A stretch of 64,000 nucleotides of DNA from Coleophoma eucalyptorum. Lineage: Eukaryota; Ascomycota; Leotiomycetes; Helotiales; Dermateaceae. The stretch is from positions 248,001-312,000 of the forward strand of contig JALRME010000030.1 of the NCBI GenBank assembly GCA_026120035.1. The letters are read 5' to 3'. Position numbers and translations under genes: made by a program. Positions 10,355-22,979 of the stretch are shown piece after piece. Numbering within the stretch: position 1 is the stretch's first letter; each line of letters starts with the position of its first letter. Under the pieces are notes generated by a model, which saw only the letters and a program-made list of their open reading frames with translations, searched no databases and had not been told where the DNA came from.

Positions 10355-12743
10355 ATGGCAAGCAAGAAGGTCTGCATCGTCGGTATGTTAGTCGTGTAAC
10401 GGCCTGTATATAGCATCTGAATTATGTTACAGGTGCTGGCCCATCAGGTCTGGTGGCTGCAAAGACACTCCTTCACGAACATCCGGGAGTTTTCGAATGC
10501 ACCATCTACGAGAAATCGGACCGGATTGGAGGTCTCTGGCCCTCCTCTGAATCTGATATTGATGGGATGGTCAACCCAGACATGTGCACTAACCAAAGCA
10601 AACACACTGTATCATTCAGTGACTTCGCATGGGATGAGGCTGTTCCAAATTTTCCCAAAGCGTGGCAAGTTGGACAGTATCTCCAGAAATATATTGACCT
10701 GTATCTGAAGCCATCCTCTTGTGAAATCCTCACGAAATGGGCTGTTGTCAAAGTTGATGAACCAAAAGTAGAACATGTAAAGGGATCCACGGATGGTCCG
10801 GAATCACTTTGGAAAGTCCTCGTCAAAAACGAGAGTTCTGGCGAAACAGCAGTCAAGTACTTTGATCATGTCCTGGTTGCCAGTGGCTTTTTTGGAAAGC
10901 CAAAAGTTCCTGACACTTTGGGGGCAGTAGCTGCGCCAGTATTACACAGCTCGTACTTTCGAAATATCACTTCTCTTCTCTCGGCGAATGACAAGCAAGC
11001 ACCCCAGGGGAAAAATATTGTCGTTGTTGGTGCACAGATGTCAGGAGTTGAAGTGGCTACTTCGATTGCTATGCAAATCTCTTCCGCTATTTACTCCCCA
11101 ATTGGACAGCGGGCGATTGAGAATGCAGCTGAGTATAAGATTCATAATATTGTTCAGCGACCGTTTTGGGTCATGCCGCTGCACTTTCCTGAAGTCCCAG
11201 TTCTCGAAACAGAGGATAAATATGTCAAGGTGTGTGGGCATTTTTCCATAATGGCTAGCAGAAAAAAGATTAGCAGTATCTGATGCTTCAATAGAATCCC
11301 AACCCGGCGTCACCCTTTCTTCCACTAGACTTGGTGATGTACAATCTTGCATGGAAACCGGAAGGGCCATTGAAAAACACGTCAGGCGAAATCAGCCCTG
11401 AAGCGGCTACAATGACAAATGACTTTATGAACAAGTATGTTGGAAGTGATCAAAGCGAGCTCGGGACAGACCATCTTGCAATGAAAGGAGAAGCCCGGTT
11501 GAAACAGCCATTTCTTGCTTGTAGCGACCATTACACGGAATTTGTTCGATCAGGAGAAATCGTTACTCATAAAGGTCGAGTGACAGAAGTATCACCAGAT
11601 GGGAAATCGATGACTATAGAGAACCTAGGCAACAAATATCAACTTGATGATATTGCCGCTGTGGTTTTCGCAACTGGCTTTGAAGCTTCGCCATCTATAA
11701 GGTACTTTTCTGACCGCATCCTGGAGCAACTTCAGTTCGATTCAAACTCCAGCGAGTTCCCACTTGCCTTGAACGTAAATTCCACAGTACATCATGCGAT
11801 ACCGTCACTAGGTTTTGTGGGGTTTTATCGATCACCTTACTGGGGTGTCATGGAAATGCAAGCCAGATTTTTGGGAAAACTCTGGACAAACGATGAAAAA
11901 GTAGCAAAGACCTTGGCTGAAGACGGCACTCTTGACAACGTGCTCAAGCTGAGAAAATCTGATCGGTTAGCACAGTTTCCTATGGGAGACTATGCTTACT
12001 TAATGGAATCGTTCAGCGACTCTCTTGGAATACAGCGTCTTGAGGAAAAGCCCGGCCGCACTGGAATTGTTCTCCCGCAGCGCTATCTTCCTTCAAATGC
12101 GAGCGAGCTCTCGCGGAAGCAAAGAGACGCAGGGTATTCAATCATCCGCCGAGAATTTCAGCGATCGAGAGAAGAGGCTAAGCTTGTAGCTCGGGTAGTG
12201 TTCAGGGCACTCCAGGGTGTTTGGAAGGTCGAACGCACTCTCATCAGTCAGACTCCAGCACATCCAACAGGTACATTCTCGGGTAGTGCCTCCTTCCATC
12301 CGAGAGATCCAAGTGAGGAGAAGTATGATATGGAGTATCTTTATAACGAAGCTGGAGAATTCAAGATCCAAAATGGCCCTACATTCCCAGCATCCAGGAG
12401 GTGAGATTGCCTTTACCAATATGGCTTGTTGTTTACTGAAAATCCATTTAGATATGCATACCGCTACCAAACATCAAAGGATGAACTGTCAGCTTGGTTC
12501 ATCAAGCCTGCGGATAACCATACCGTTGACTATTTATTCCATGAACTGTCATTTCATGCTCCACCTGAATCACAACCCGACCAAGGTTGGATTGCGAAAG
12601 GCAAACATCTCTGTGAGAAAGACTGGTACAACGTTGTGTATGAATTCAAATTCAAGGGAGTCGCGTTGCAGTCTTGGACTATGGAGTATGATGTGAAAGG
12701 TCCAACGAAGGATTATAGAATACGCAGTGTTTATGAGCGATGA
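10355..12743 (+). CDS. FAD-dependent monooxygenase fused to a C-terminal DUF6314 domain
   Basis: There are four exons: 10355-10382, 10433-11229, 11295-12400 and 12452-12743 (introns 50, 65 and 51 bases), giving 740 residues. The N-terminal Rossmann motif GAGPSG (residues 10-15) follows a VCIV strand, and an EKSDRIGGLW segment is typical of flavin monooxygenases. A second dinucleotide-binding site reads VVVGAQMSGVEVA, with Gln where the second Gly is usual. The FMO fingerprint FxGxxxHxxx(F/Y) is degenerate (VAAPVLHSSYF). FATGF marks the end of the flavoprotein core. From about residue 600 a WKVERTL..S / FSGSASF / Y.Y / FIKPADN / VDYLFHELSFH / C..DWY / GPTKDYRI pattern matches DUF6314. The first exon splits the GxGxxG motif. 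The substrate is unknown. Confidence 0.85.
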
Positions 12744-13024
12744 GGGCTGTTGTTTTGGCTCGGCAACGCTGCTATGAGCTACCCCTAGACTAAAGAAATA
12801 TATTACGAAAGACACATTTCAGTGGCGCTGGAGATATTTCATCTAGCCTCTACAATCACTACTTATATGAATCATGACAGAAGACAATATTTTATAAAAT
12901 GTGGTTTTGAATAGATCTAAGGATAGAATAGAAGTTTAAAGTTATTATTGTTCCCCGAACGCCAGAAGTTAACCAAATCCCCGCCAACGCCTGAAAAGCA
13001 AAGTTCGTTATTCATCTACGCCAT

Positions 13025-14061
13025 TTATGGCTTGGAGAAGATAGGAGCCATTCTCATGTCACGCTTGTTGTTGGTGCTCTTGGGGATAACCGAGGTGCAG
13101 TCGATGAGGTTGGAGCTTCCACCTGGAACACCGAGGAGAGACATGCGTAGCATAGCATCGGCAAACTTGCCAGTCCACTTGCCCTGGTTGTTAACAAAGC
13201 CAGCGAATTCCTTGCCAACGACAGCGTGCTTGGCGAGGTTAACATCCGATGGGAAGGGGCAGACACCAGCGGGTGGGTTGGTGAGGGTGGTCTCGCTGTA
13301 GTACTTGACATCCCAAATACCATCAGAGGAATCCTGGGCGCAACCAGATGGTATGCCGATGCTGGTCTGGCTGAAGGCACGAGAGGTGGAGTGAGCACCG
13401 AGCAGAGCGGCAAGGTCAACCGCGCTGAAGCCCTTGGCCTGGAACAGAGCGTAGAGAGAGTCGCCGCTGGCGGTCGCACTGGGCAAGTTGCCGTTGGGGT
13501 TACCAGCAGCAGAGCTGTTGTCCTTGCGTCCAACGAACGTGGTTACGCGAGGTCCGGATGGGCAGACAACAATGGCAACGGATGAGGCGACTTGGATGAC
13601 ATCGGCAACCGTGACACTTGAGTCCTTGGCGACATACTTTTGCTGGAGATTGAGCAGCTTGGAGGAGATGTCTTGGAGCCCGTTGTTCTCGGGCCGCAAG
13701 CCAGCTTCATTGGCAAGAATCAGGGAGCCGTCACAGCCTCCCGTAGAGCCTTGGGACTTCTCCCAGGTTCCGCAGTCGTGGAATGCAGCCTGCAATTGGT
13801 TAGCTTCTGGGCTCTTGGAAGGCTACCGGGGGAGTGGGAACTTACTCTGATGGCGGCTCTGGCATCATCATTGCATTGTCCGTTGGAAGTGTCGAGGAAC
13901 ATGGTCTTCAGCTCGGACACAATGTTGGTCCATACGGCTGGGCATGAGGCTGACTTTCGCACAACCAGATTTTCAGTTAGAGCACCGAAGTCTTCAAAGT
14001 CTGCAAAGGCATTGGCGCTGGTGAAAGCAGCAGCAATGGCGAGGATGCTAGTATAACGCAT
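13025..14061 (-). CDS. Secreted class II heme peroxidase (fungal lignin-peroxidase superfamily)
   Basis: There are two exons, 14061-13846 and 13789-13025, with a 56-base intron (GTAAGT..TTGCAG), giving 326 residues. The N-terminal signal peptide is MRYTSILAIAAAFTSANA. The distal heme site is IRAAFHDC with Arg72 and His76; the calcium-site GGCDGSL follows; the proximal histidine is in ALLGAHSTSR (about residue 205). Several cysteines fit the class II disulfide pattern. These H2O2-dependent extracellular enzymes oxidise phenolics and other aromatic compounds; ascomycete members are poorly characterised, and the manganese site cannot be judged reliably by eye. The gene lies tail-to-tail with the monooxygenase gene, with 281 bases between stops. 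Confidence 0.9.
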
Positions 14062-14929
14062 TTTGATGACTTAGTTGAGATGTCGAAGACGGTTCAGATG
14101 CTGTCGATGTCCCGGGGAGATGAGGCCTTAAAAGACTCCTGAGCTGTGAATAGAAGGCGAAGGATGAAGAAGCTGATGATGATGCAGGAAACAAGACAGC
14201 CAAGTCTTCACTTATATAGGTCCTGCCTGAGCACAGTATGTCAAGACGATCAAGCATGGGCCGATCTAGTCCTCCGTGGACATGGGTACCGCAAGAGAAC
14301 ACCACAGGACCACAGTCCCGGGATCCGTGTCGAACTAGATCATAGCAAGGGATGGATGGGATGGGAGTATGGATAGGCTTGGTGCCTCCAGATCAGCCCA
14401 GAGCCGTTAAGAGAAGCTTTAGCCAGCACAGCTCTTGATCGTTGCTCGCGTAACCGACACACTACCAGCCAACTTGACCTCTAGATTGTAGATCCTGATA
14501 TTTTCTGACCGTGTGGCACGCCATAGCTCGGCACGAATGGAATCCATTCTGTTATTGCATGAGTAAGGTAGCTAAGGTGGCTAGCCATGCCATCGTATGA
14601 TGCGCAGTCCAGCTCTGTGCGTTGCGTGCCTCACCACCTACTTTGGGCCAAAGCCAGGTACCAAGCCCCCAAGTTTAGCAGTCGACCCCCATAGCCGATG
14701 GTTCGACGCAGAAAGCTGCAGACAAAGGTAGCACCAATCCTATGCCCGACTCTAGCCTTTGTTCGGACCCGGATCATCCAACTGGCACCGATAATAGTAG
14801 GCTATGCATGTCTGTGTTAGTATGAGATGTGAGATGTGAGATTCGCAACGACGAGCAAGATGACATATTCCGCAGCGCACTTGGCATAGCATGGCAAAGG
14901 TATTGCTATGCGACGGTTAGGCCAATTGG

Positions 14930-14995
14930 ACGGACTGGCTTTCCTTCGGGACGGACAGAGAGACGGAGGGACGGAGAGATGGACAGACAGTCAGC
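14930..14995. repeat. Purine-rich GGACGGA/GAGA low-complexity stretch
   Basis: Imperfect repeats of GGAC, GGAG and GACAGA units make up this stretch on the plus strand. It has no coding character. Confidence 0.7.
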
Positions 14996-16055
14996 TAACA
15001 AGCCATACACACACATTCACACGAGAGACAACACCACTTCTGCGGTTAGAAAACCAGTCCACATGGCGGCGTGCGCTTGGTACCGCCATCGGCCAATAAC
15101 AAAAAGGCAATTGGCAACACAAGCAATCGGCGCATCCTTCGCTGCGTTGGCCTGAGCTGGATGGAGGTGGACTGCAAGGGCCTAGGACTTTGTTTTGTTC
15201 ATGATGTGAGGTCGTGATTCTGCTATTATGGCCTTAGCGCCTCCCGCTCCAGCCACCCAAAGACTTCTGACAACTCCCAGGCGCTCAATTAGCATCGCCC
15301 TTTGTACGCCTCAACGCCAACTCCCCCGAGTCCGTGGTTGCGGCTCGCTCACGTTTTCCTCCTCTTATTTGTTTACAATACGACCGTCGCTATGCAGGAC
15401 GGCTGGTGACAACCATGGCGGTCAACCTGCGGCCTTCCTTATTCCTCATGGCGTTGCGGCCGTATTCGATATGTCGCTTCCCTCTTTGTTCGTACGCTGG
15501 CCCAGAGTAGAAGGAGTAAGTGTCATGTTACTCCATAACAATTCAATTCAACCAGCCAAGGCGCTTTCATTTCCATTCCTCATGCCCAGTGACATCCTCC
15601 GGAACTTTGAGCGCAAGTAGCGTAGCGCCGAGTTTTACATCTTCAGCTCTAGAAGTTTGGGTTGGGCTGACGATTTTCCTTTTGCCTGCTCTTTCTCTTC
15701 TTTGTGCCTACCGAATCTCAATGTGACTTTTTTCTATGAAAAAAAAAACTAGATTTACTTTACTTGCTAACCACTAACACTGGTGCTGTAAGACGGAGAG
15801 AAAAAAAAAACCTCCGAGGTACTCGTTAGTTAGTTCTGGGGTAATCGCACTCCACTTAAAGGCGAATGCCGAAAACAACGCCTTTGTGCCTCAACCCAAC
15901 AACTTATTCTTCAGCGCGGATGCTGTGGTTCTAGACGCATCTCGACCCTCACGCGCAAAAGAAACTCTTTGAATAGATTTTTTATCATATCACATGGTAT
16001 GGCCTATCCTCCTCTCCGGCCCCGTCCGCATTGGGGGTTCCCCAACATCAGCTCC

Positions 16056-16118
16056 CAAAGCCCAAGCTCAAAGAGATCCAAGCTTCAAGCCTCAAGCTCC
16101 AAGCCACAAAGCCAAAGT
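16056..16118. repeat. Degenerate CAAGCC/CAAGCT repeat
   Basis: A six-to-seven-base unit (AAGCCCA, AAGCTTC, AAGCCTC, AAGCTCC, AAGCCAC) recurs about eight times with drift. Confidence 0.65.
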
Positions 16119-19100
16119 GACTGATCTTGGACAATACGAAACAACATACTCGCCTTGGCATGCACATGTTGCTGATCATGCCTGATGTCTCTGCCACAAT
16201 GCTCGCTCTCTGACATTTCCAAGCCATCTAGAGGGGAGACATGGAATCAACCCAATGCTTGATTCTGCTCAAGCTTTTGGTTTCCTTCACTTCGCCCTGG
16301 TGGCTGCCTGGCATGGCCCTCCCAGCTGCAGTATCTTGTTGAGCTCTCTCGTGGCTGCTCTCAGGGGGGTTGGAAAAGTCATGAAGATGTGAATTCTCCA
16401 TTGGCCGGTAGAGAGTGTAGGCGGTCATGCTTGTGAGCCGGCCTTATGAGCTGGCGGTGAGACTTTAGCGATCGGCTAGTGGAGGGTTTTGTGGTATAGT
16501 CTGGACCTACCGAGCTGAACATCGTCAATTAAGCACGAGAAAGAGTATATGATTGACAGGGCTCATTGCTTAATGTCTTTCCCCGCCGTTTTGATTGCGA
16601 TGGATCTTTCCATCTTCCCCTTGCATGGAAGTAACATTTCACATGGCACAGGTGCGGGGAGAGAATGCGAAAACGAGAACGGAACGATCAGGCCCAAGGC
16701 GGGAGAAGTGAGGCCTGCAGGTCTTTGCTCACGTACTTTGGATGGCAGAGTCAAAGAGATGGCTGAAAGATCCATGGAACCGGATCTTCCGTATTTTGAC
16801 TTTCGCTTTTCTGCCATGCATCTTTTGAAATGACCGCTTTTCTAATCACGGCTTTCCGAATTGCAATGCTTGTGACGGTGGTGCTGCTCCTTGCTCCCGT
16901 ACCTCTTCACCTACTCAGCCACGTCTTTCTGCAACCCAACGTCAAAGAACTTTCTGTCAACGTGCCCCAAGCAGGTTCTCGGGCAACACTTTCTTCGGCT
17001 TCACTTGCCTTCCCAGGCCACATGTTCGGGTGTGAGAAGGGGGGGGGTGGTAAACATTCGTTAACAGTTTCAGTTAGCTTTGCCTCCAAAACAGACCTCA
17101 AAGTGCATGAACTTATCTCCTTAATCTTTAGAGAGAATGTGCAAACATTGCGGAACTACGGTACGGAGCTGCTCGCTTCTGTGTTGGATTCTTGGGGGCT
17201 GACTTTGACGTCATTGAAAATTATGCTTGTAGTTGAAGCATTTTCGGAGTACCTTCTACCTGCACTCGAATTCTATTTTCTCACTCTGTCGACTTAGCAA
17301 GGTTATCTATTGCTCTTTACGGTTGATGATTTAGTGCAAGTAACTGACTCAGCTCTATTTAGCACGACGGTCCTCACCTTATGTGTCATAAGAGCCAGGA
17401 TCGACCAAAATAAAGATCAGCAACTAAAAGTCGCGAAGCGCATTTCTACTTGTTTCTATCACTAGGTATAAATTACATATGGCTTAGGACTACCTATTTG
17501 TAATAATCCAAGCTAAAAAGAGGCAATATATCTTGCTCATCTTCTCAATTTGTATTTACGTGCATATGTATAACCCAAAGAGCTATATATGACGTCTACT
17601 TCTATGATGTACATCAGGGAGAGTAAGCGACAGCATCCGAGATTGTACTGTAAGTATCCTCGCAATACTTCTCACTGCAGTTATTTTACTAAGCCAGAAT
17701 TCGAGCAAGTGCAAACCCAGTCTTATTAGTTCGGTCTGACAGCATCAAGCAAGGTAGTGAAGGATCCGTGACCAGCATCTTTTTGTTCCGATTCTTTCAG
17801 GGGTCGGTACTTGGCCGGCACCTATATCCGCTTACCATTTCGGGCTGTCTAGAGTCTTTGATTCCTCATTCCCATTCTCGAATTTCATACTTGCACACCA
17901 AAATCGCTATTGCCAAGAGCCAGGAGAGAAAGACGTTGACGATCACGCCAGTCGGTCTAACCACTGGCTTGCGAACAAGCGCGCCATAATAATCCGGTGG
18001 TCTTGGTATCTCTTGGAAGCATCTAATTTGATGCCAAGTAATTGCCGGTGAGAAAATCAACGGAGATTTTCCTCAAAAGAGCCATCCTTGGCTGGGCATG
18101 TCCATTTGCGTTAAGATCCAAGAAGTATGTATGTGGCCAAGCTGCCTCTTCATCGGTCGGGGGGTGGGCGTCAGAGTACCTTACTTACAAGGCCAGCCAT
18201 AAAAAAACATGTGGAGAGAATGCGGGATGATGTGTTTGCGCATGTTGATTGTTTTGCACTTGCACGTCTGACAGTAAGTATTACCAGGTTCCGGTGCCTC
18301 GCTTCCATATCAAATCCCGTAGATCCAGCGGTAGCCAAGAAAGTAAATAAGCGGCGGTGAGGACTTTCTTCACAGCCTACAGGCTATTGACGAAACAGGA
18401 AAGAAAGTAAAAGAAATGAACATTCTCTTAATCCCTTTCCGATATACTTCTCGTTTCTCGTTATACCTTTTGAAGCTGCATGTCCCCAGAACCCTCGACC
18501 ATGTACCGTTAGGCAACGGTATAAACCCAAAAGAAAGTTGCCAAGTCGCCGTCCTCTGCGAATGCGAATGCGGAGGTACTAAAAGTGGCTGCTGATGCGA
18601 GAAGGAGTCGGTGATCAAAGACGCAACGCGGTAAGTGCCTTGGATGGAGGCGATGTGAGGAAAGGAAGTCTATCTCCCTCCCCCCCCCTCATCGTTCAGC
18701 CTGTGTCGTGTCATGCAATGTATGCAACCACCAGAGGGAGTTGGTCGGACTTCGAGAAGGGCTGCATCATGTTGGGTGTAGGGCAATTTGCCAGTTGGCA
18801 TGTAATTGTCCGACGGCGGTCATACGTGCATGTACACAGATCTAAGACACTGCTAATGTAGTTCAATCAAACGCTCTCCATCCATCCTTGTTGGAAGTCA
18901 TGAAACAACTCCAACCGAATAACGAGGGTGTTCCAGTGCGGGCATGCGCATAAGAGAACCCCCCGTGGCGATATAATTGAACAGTGCCGTCGGGGATAGT
19001 GTCTAGGCTGCCTTATAGTTTGTTGGCAATTCAAATCCATGGCTGGTATGACAGGACGGCAATTGCACCTAGATCCCGATCTAGATTTCAGCCAAAGACA

Positions 19101-19942
19101 TGATTTTCAGCTAAGGTAGGTACAGCAGCGGAATGATAAAATGAGAACCGAAGGTGTTCTATATTTTATTTTTGGAGGCGTTTAGGATTAGCGATACGTT
19201 GAAATTCTTTCCATTGATTGTCTTTTCATTGGTTTGTTCGTGGCCTGTGGCACGCTTTGGTGTCACTTTTCTTTTTTCTTCCCTATTCCCTAGCATAGAA
19301 GGCTTGGGGGCCGTAATTCTATTCTTTATTTAGAATTCAGCCTCAGTAACATCGTGGCACAAAGAAGGCTGAATATTGGCATTTTGGCAACGCTCGTAAG
19401 TATTACCAGAAGCTTGATTGCTGCCTTGTGGGATTTATTTTCTTTTGGTTTCTTATTCCCCTTGGTGGCGTTTAAGAGCACGGCTAACCTGAGACCAAGT
19501 GAAGGCTGAATTTAGGTGGCCGATGTGGAGAGACTGAAAAGAATAGCTCATCAAGGATCCTGCTGACGAAATGATCTACCTGGCCTATTTTGGACCATTG
19601 AGCGCTTTGTGATAATTCAGAGTTCCCTACCGTTATGCCAATGTGAAAACAAACTTGAATGAAAGCTTTGGCAATGAAGCAAAGGAGTGGAACAATGCAA
19701 ATGCTTCCGCCATATTGATTCCCCCGGGGTGTTATTGATATGTGGTAGCTGCTCAAACATGCCAAGCATGCAGATAAAAAGATCAATATCCAAAGCCATC
19801 GCTATGTGTAGGCACTACCATTGGCATTTCTGTGCCTAATACAGCCACACTTCGTTATATTCCAAGGGACAAAGTTCAAACCATTGATACAAAAACAAAA
19901 TTAAGCCCTAATAAGCTATACGGCAACTCCTGAGCTTCAATG

Positions 19943-21605
19943 CTAACTTCTCAAGTATTCCTTGACAGTCTCTCCCCAGACAACTCCTTTCTTGTAAAAA
20001 TGCATCGCAGGTACATTGCCTTGTTTTAGACCATCAATAGCCTGCGCAAGATCCTCGCCTAGTCCTTCTTCTTTGATCTGACTTATTGGATACAAGTACG
20101 TTTTGAATGAGAAACAGAGTGCCTTTGTCTCTGGTAGACGATGGAGATATTGTCGTTCGCACCGTAGATGTGTCTAGATATTTAATTAGCACAAAATTGA
20201 CTGTAGTTATGCAGTTAGAAAGAAAGCTTTACATTGGAAAGATCTATCTCCTCTTCCTCAACTTCTTCGCCTTCATAAAGATGGTTTCCAGCGCTTGCAG
20301 CGTACAGCTTATCATGTGTAGTGATGGACCACTGAAGCACGATTAGTTGTCAACAGTGTCATACTTAGAAGGAAATTCTCACATTACTCCTCCTCACTAT
20401 CTTCCCAACCTCCAACTTTTCAAAGAATCGATCCATGCTTTTTTCTAGTTTGTCCGCATAGCCGGGTACTGGCGTGTGGATTTCTCGCAACTTGAGTCCC
20501 AGCTTCTCTTTTGTGTTGAACCCCGCTGGGAAACAGACGACATAGCCTGTAAACACATACCCGTCCCCATCCTCGCTCGGTTGTAGCCATAAAAAGTCCT
20601 CATCAATGTTCTCACCAAGCGTGCGAAGCGTCTCCAAAGGATCCGAGGATGGTTCTAAAGGAATCTCTCTTGATGTCACTAGATTTTCCAGATGCTTTGG
20701 AGCTAATCTGAACATGGTTGGATATCTAGTCGGGAGATAGGTTCTCACTAGATACGTGTAGAGCTCGTTTATTGCTGGAACGCTACGTGGTGTTGCTTGT
20801 AGCACAATTTCCGGATGCTGGGAAAGTGCTTCTTTGCGAATTTCAAGGCGCTTGAGATAGGTATTGTCCATTGATACCAGCTCAGATGGGGTGCAATTCT
20901 GGAGTGCTGCAGAATATGTTATGTCAGTTGGGTCTCTGGAAACGAAAGACGAAAGATATCACAACGTGTTTGATATTTCTCAGATCATGTCACTTTATCT
21001 TTGGTTGATCCTTAATTGGCTGAGTTGACTGGATCAAACTCGTATGGCCGAATCCAGACAGTTCTTAAGCCTGTAATTACCTTCTACTCTCTAGTTGCTG
21101 TATCTTCGGCTTTCTCCCATGCTTAACAAATGGAAGAAGAAACTCACCCATAGTCAAATGATACTTTGGCTTGAAAGGTCGAAGCTTTTCCGGTTCTGTC
21201 TCGCGCCAATTGAATTTACTCAGCGGTTCGATCTCAGGCTTTCCTAGATCAATCTTCTTCGCTGGTTCTTGTACAATAGGCTATTTCCCATTTATTAGCA
21301 GCTGTAAACTCAACTTTTACGCATATAAAATGCTTTATCCTTTGACAAAAAGTACTTTCATTGGAAAGGTTGTCAACACAAGTTGATTAACACGAGGCAA
21401 GCTTGAGCACTTGAACTTATTCTTAGGCTTGGTATACTCATGTTCTCTGTAGAGCAAGACACAGACAGCGAATATGATAAATGAAACCAATCATGAAACA
21501 TACCTTCGGGTTTCTCTTTCTCCATTCTGTACCCCAGTTCCACAGCCTCCACAGCCCCATGAGAATCAGAAAGGCCAAAGCGACCAGCTCAGTCTTGCCC
21601 TCCAT
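19943..21605 (-). CDS. DUF3445 / heme-dependent oxidative N-demethylase (HODM) family protein
   Basis: There are five exons: 21605-21504, 21280-21148, 20906-20383, 20331-20233 and 20173-19943, giving 362 residues. A single membrane segment lies at residues 6-24 (LVALAFLILMGLWRLW). DUF3445 blocks follow in order: PFKPKYHLTM, a LVSMDNTYLKR segment, TYLPTRYPTMFRL, NIDEDFLWLQ, YVFTGYVVCFPAGFN, KLGLKLREIHTPVPGY, then WSITTHDKL, THLRCERQYLHRLP, FSFKTYLYPISQI and a WGETVKEYL end. The bacterial enzyme of this family demethylates dimethylamine using heme; the substrate of fungal members is unknown. The last two introns are read from weak donors (GTGAGA, GTAAAG), but the conserved blocks confirm the joins. 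The first intron is long (223 bases). Confidence 0.82.
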
Positions 21606-22979
21606 AGTCGAGCAACCTAAATTATCAATCTAGATGACGTAAATGAATGTATATATGTATACTACGAATGGGTAAACCAGGTGCTTAAAAGATTAACGAG
21701 AAAACTAGAGCAAAGGATCGAGGGACATCGGAAGGCGGTAAAGACCTACAAATAGAGCATGAACGATACCAGATGACTCAAGATAGATGGCTCTATCGCA
21801 GCCACTTAGATTAACTGTTTATGGGACTACTCGCGAAGGCCTGCCTTGTCTGGCATGGCCTTCCCGGGTTGAAGATCTGCAAAAATGGGATGGGGGTTGA
21901 AAGTGGAGTGTGGTGTCACGTGCACAGCATCACAGACCAAGTTCTAGGAGCAACCCACTCCAGTGTTTCCTCAAGCAGATGTTGTGTGGTGTACTTGCCT
22001 TTTATAGTTTTTTAATTCTGGAATTCAAGCGCCCAACTCGCCTTTTCCGACAGTGACTTTTCATTATCCATCATCAACGCTGCAGATTTGCCATCAAGTC
22101 GCTAAATTTTGCTTATTGTCTGAGTTTAAAAAGGTTATGAGGGTTGTTCCTTGTTTAAATTTGAGAATTGATAAAGTGCACGAGCTACTTTTTATCTCAA
22201 TCGAATAAGACCTTTTGCCAAATACCTACCAAGTATTGGCGATCAAAAAGGTCCCACTGGTTCTGGTGGGCCTTCTCATATTTTGGATGAGGAGTTCTTG
22301 AACATCTTAACCTCCCCAAACTTAACATTGTATCATCGAATACACAGCATACTGAAATGGATAAAAGCTGTTAACCAAAGCTCCAGATGCTCTAAGACCT
22401 GGCCATGAACTCCTAAAGAAATCAATAGCTTCAAGTTAATATAAATACCCCCCCCCTCTCAAGTTAAAATCTTTTCACTTTGTTTACCATTATCACTGTA
22501 CTAGATTCCCGCGGTGACAACAAAACCTTACCTGACAACAAAACGAGAGATAATGAAAACACTTCATTTCAGCCTTGCTGCTTTCTACGTATTGTCGTTG
22601 TGACTTCGCAACGACAGTTGAAATCATAGTCACTAGTCGCATCACCGAGTTTCGAATTCGCTCAATGTGCTTCTTATGGTTCTTCATTGTAGGTGCCAAG
22701 TCGGAAAGGTAGGTATCAACACTTCTATTGAATATGTAGATAGTTACCTAACGACTAACAAGCCCTTCTACTACATTATGTAAAATAAGAACCGATGACC
22801 TAAGAATGAACCTCATATCTCATAAACCCATATCTAATCCATCATAAATAAAGCCTCATTAATCGTTCCAATCTAAGGAGAGACTCTCATCTCAAGAAAG
22901 CCCAAACCCAAATCTACCAATCCCTTGTGTAACTCTCAAGTGGGTCAATTTCGAATCTCCTAATACGAAGCAGTGCTTT
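21606..22979. other. Intergenic region
   Basis: This region holds the 5' flank of the N-demethylase-family gene and the 3' flank of the multicopper oxidase gene. It is AT-rich, with a C-run near 22450. Short frames (21821-22015, 22493-22699) show no protein features. Confidence 0.55.

Larger units (their letters stand above)
14062..19942. other. Long gene-poor region
   Basis: About 5.9 kb with no gene that can be supported. It starts with the peroxidase promoter. It contains a purine-rich GGACGGAC/GAGA low-complexity stretch (about 14930-14995), a degenerate CAAGC(T/C) repeat (about 16056-16118) and AT-rich segments (17300-17700, 19130-19470). A 155-codon frame at 16830-17297 and several shorter ones show no family features. 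No tRNA fold was found. Confidence 0.55.

Noticed and set aside
14700..14709. GGTTCGACGC, resembling a tRNA B-box
   Set aside because: No A-box at the right distance and no acceptor or anticodon stem can be drawn around it.
15228..15620. 130-codon frame
   Set aside because: No recognised features, biased composition and no splice partners of convincing quality.
16830..17297. 155-codon frame with a hydrophobic N-terminus
   Set aside because: It could encode a secreted or membrane protein, but it contains a G-run and no conserved block, so it cannot be supported from sequence alone.
17866..18060. 64-codon minus-strand frame with a hydrophobic helix, considered as a Pmp3-like peptide
   Set aside because: The proline/glycine pattern and two-helix layout of that family are absent.
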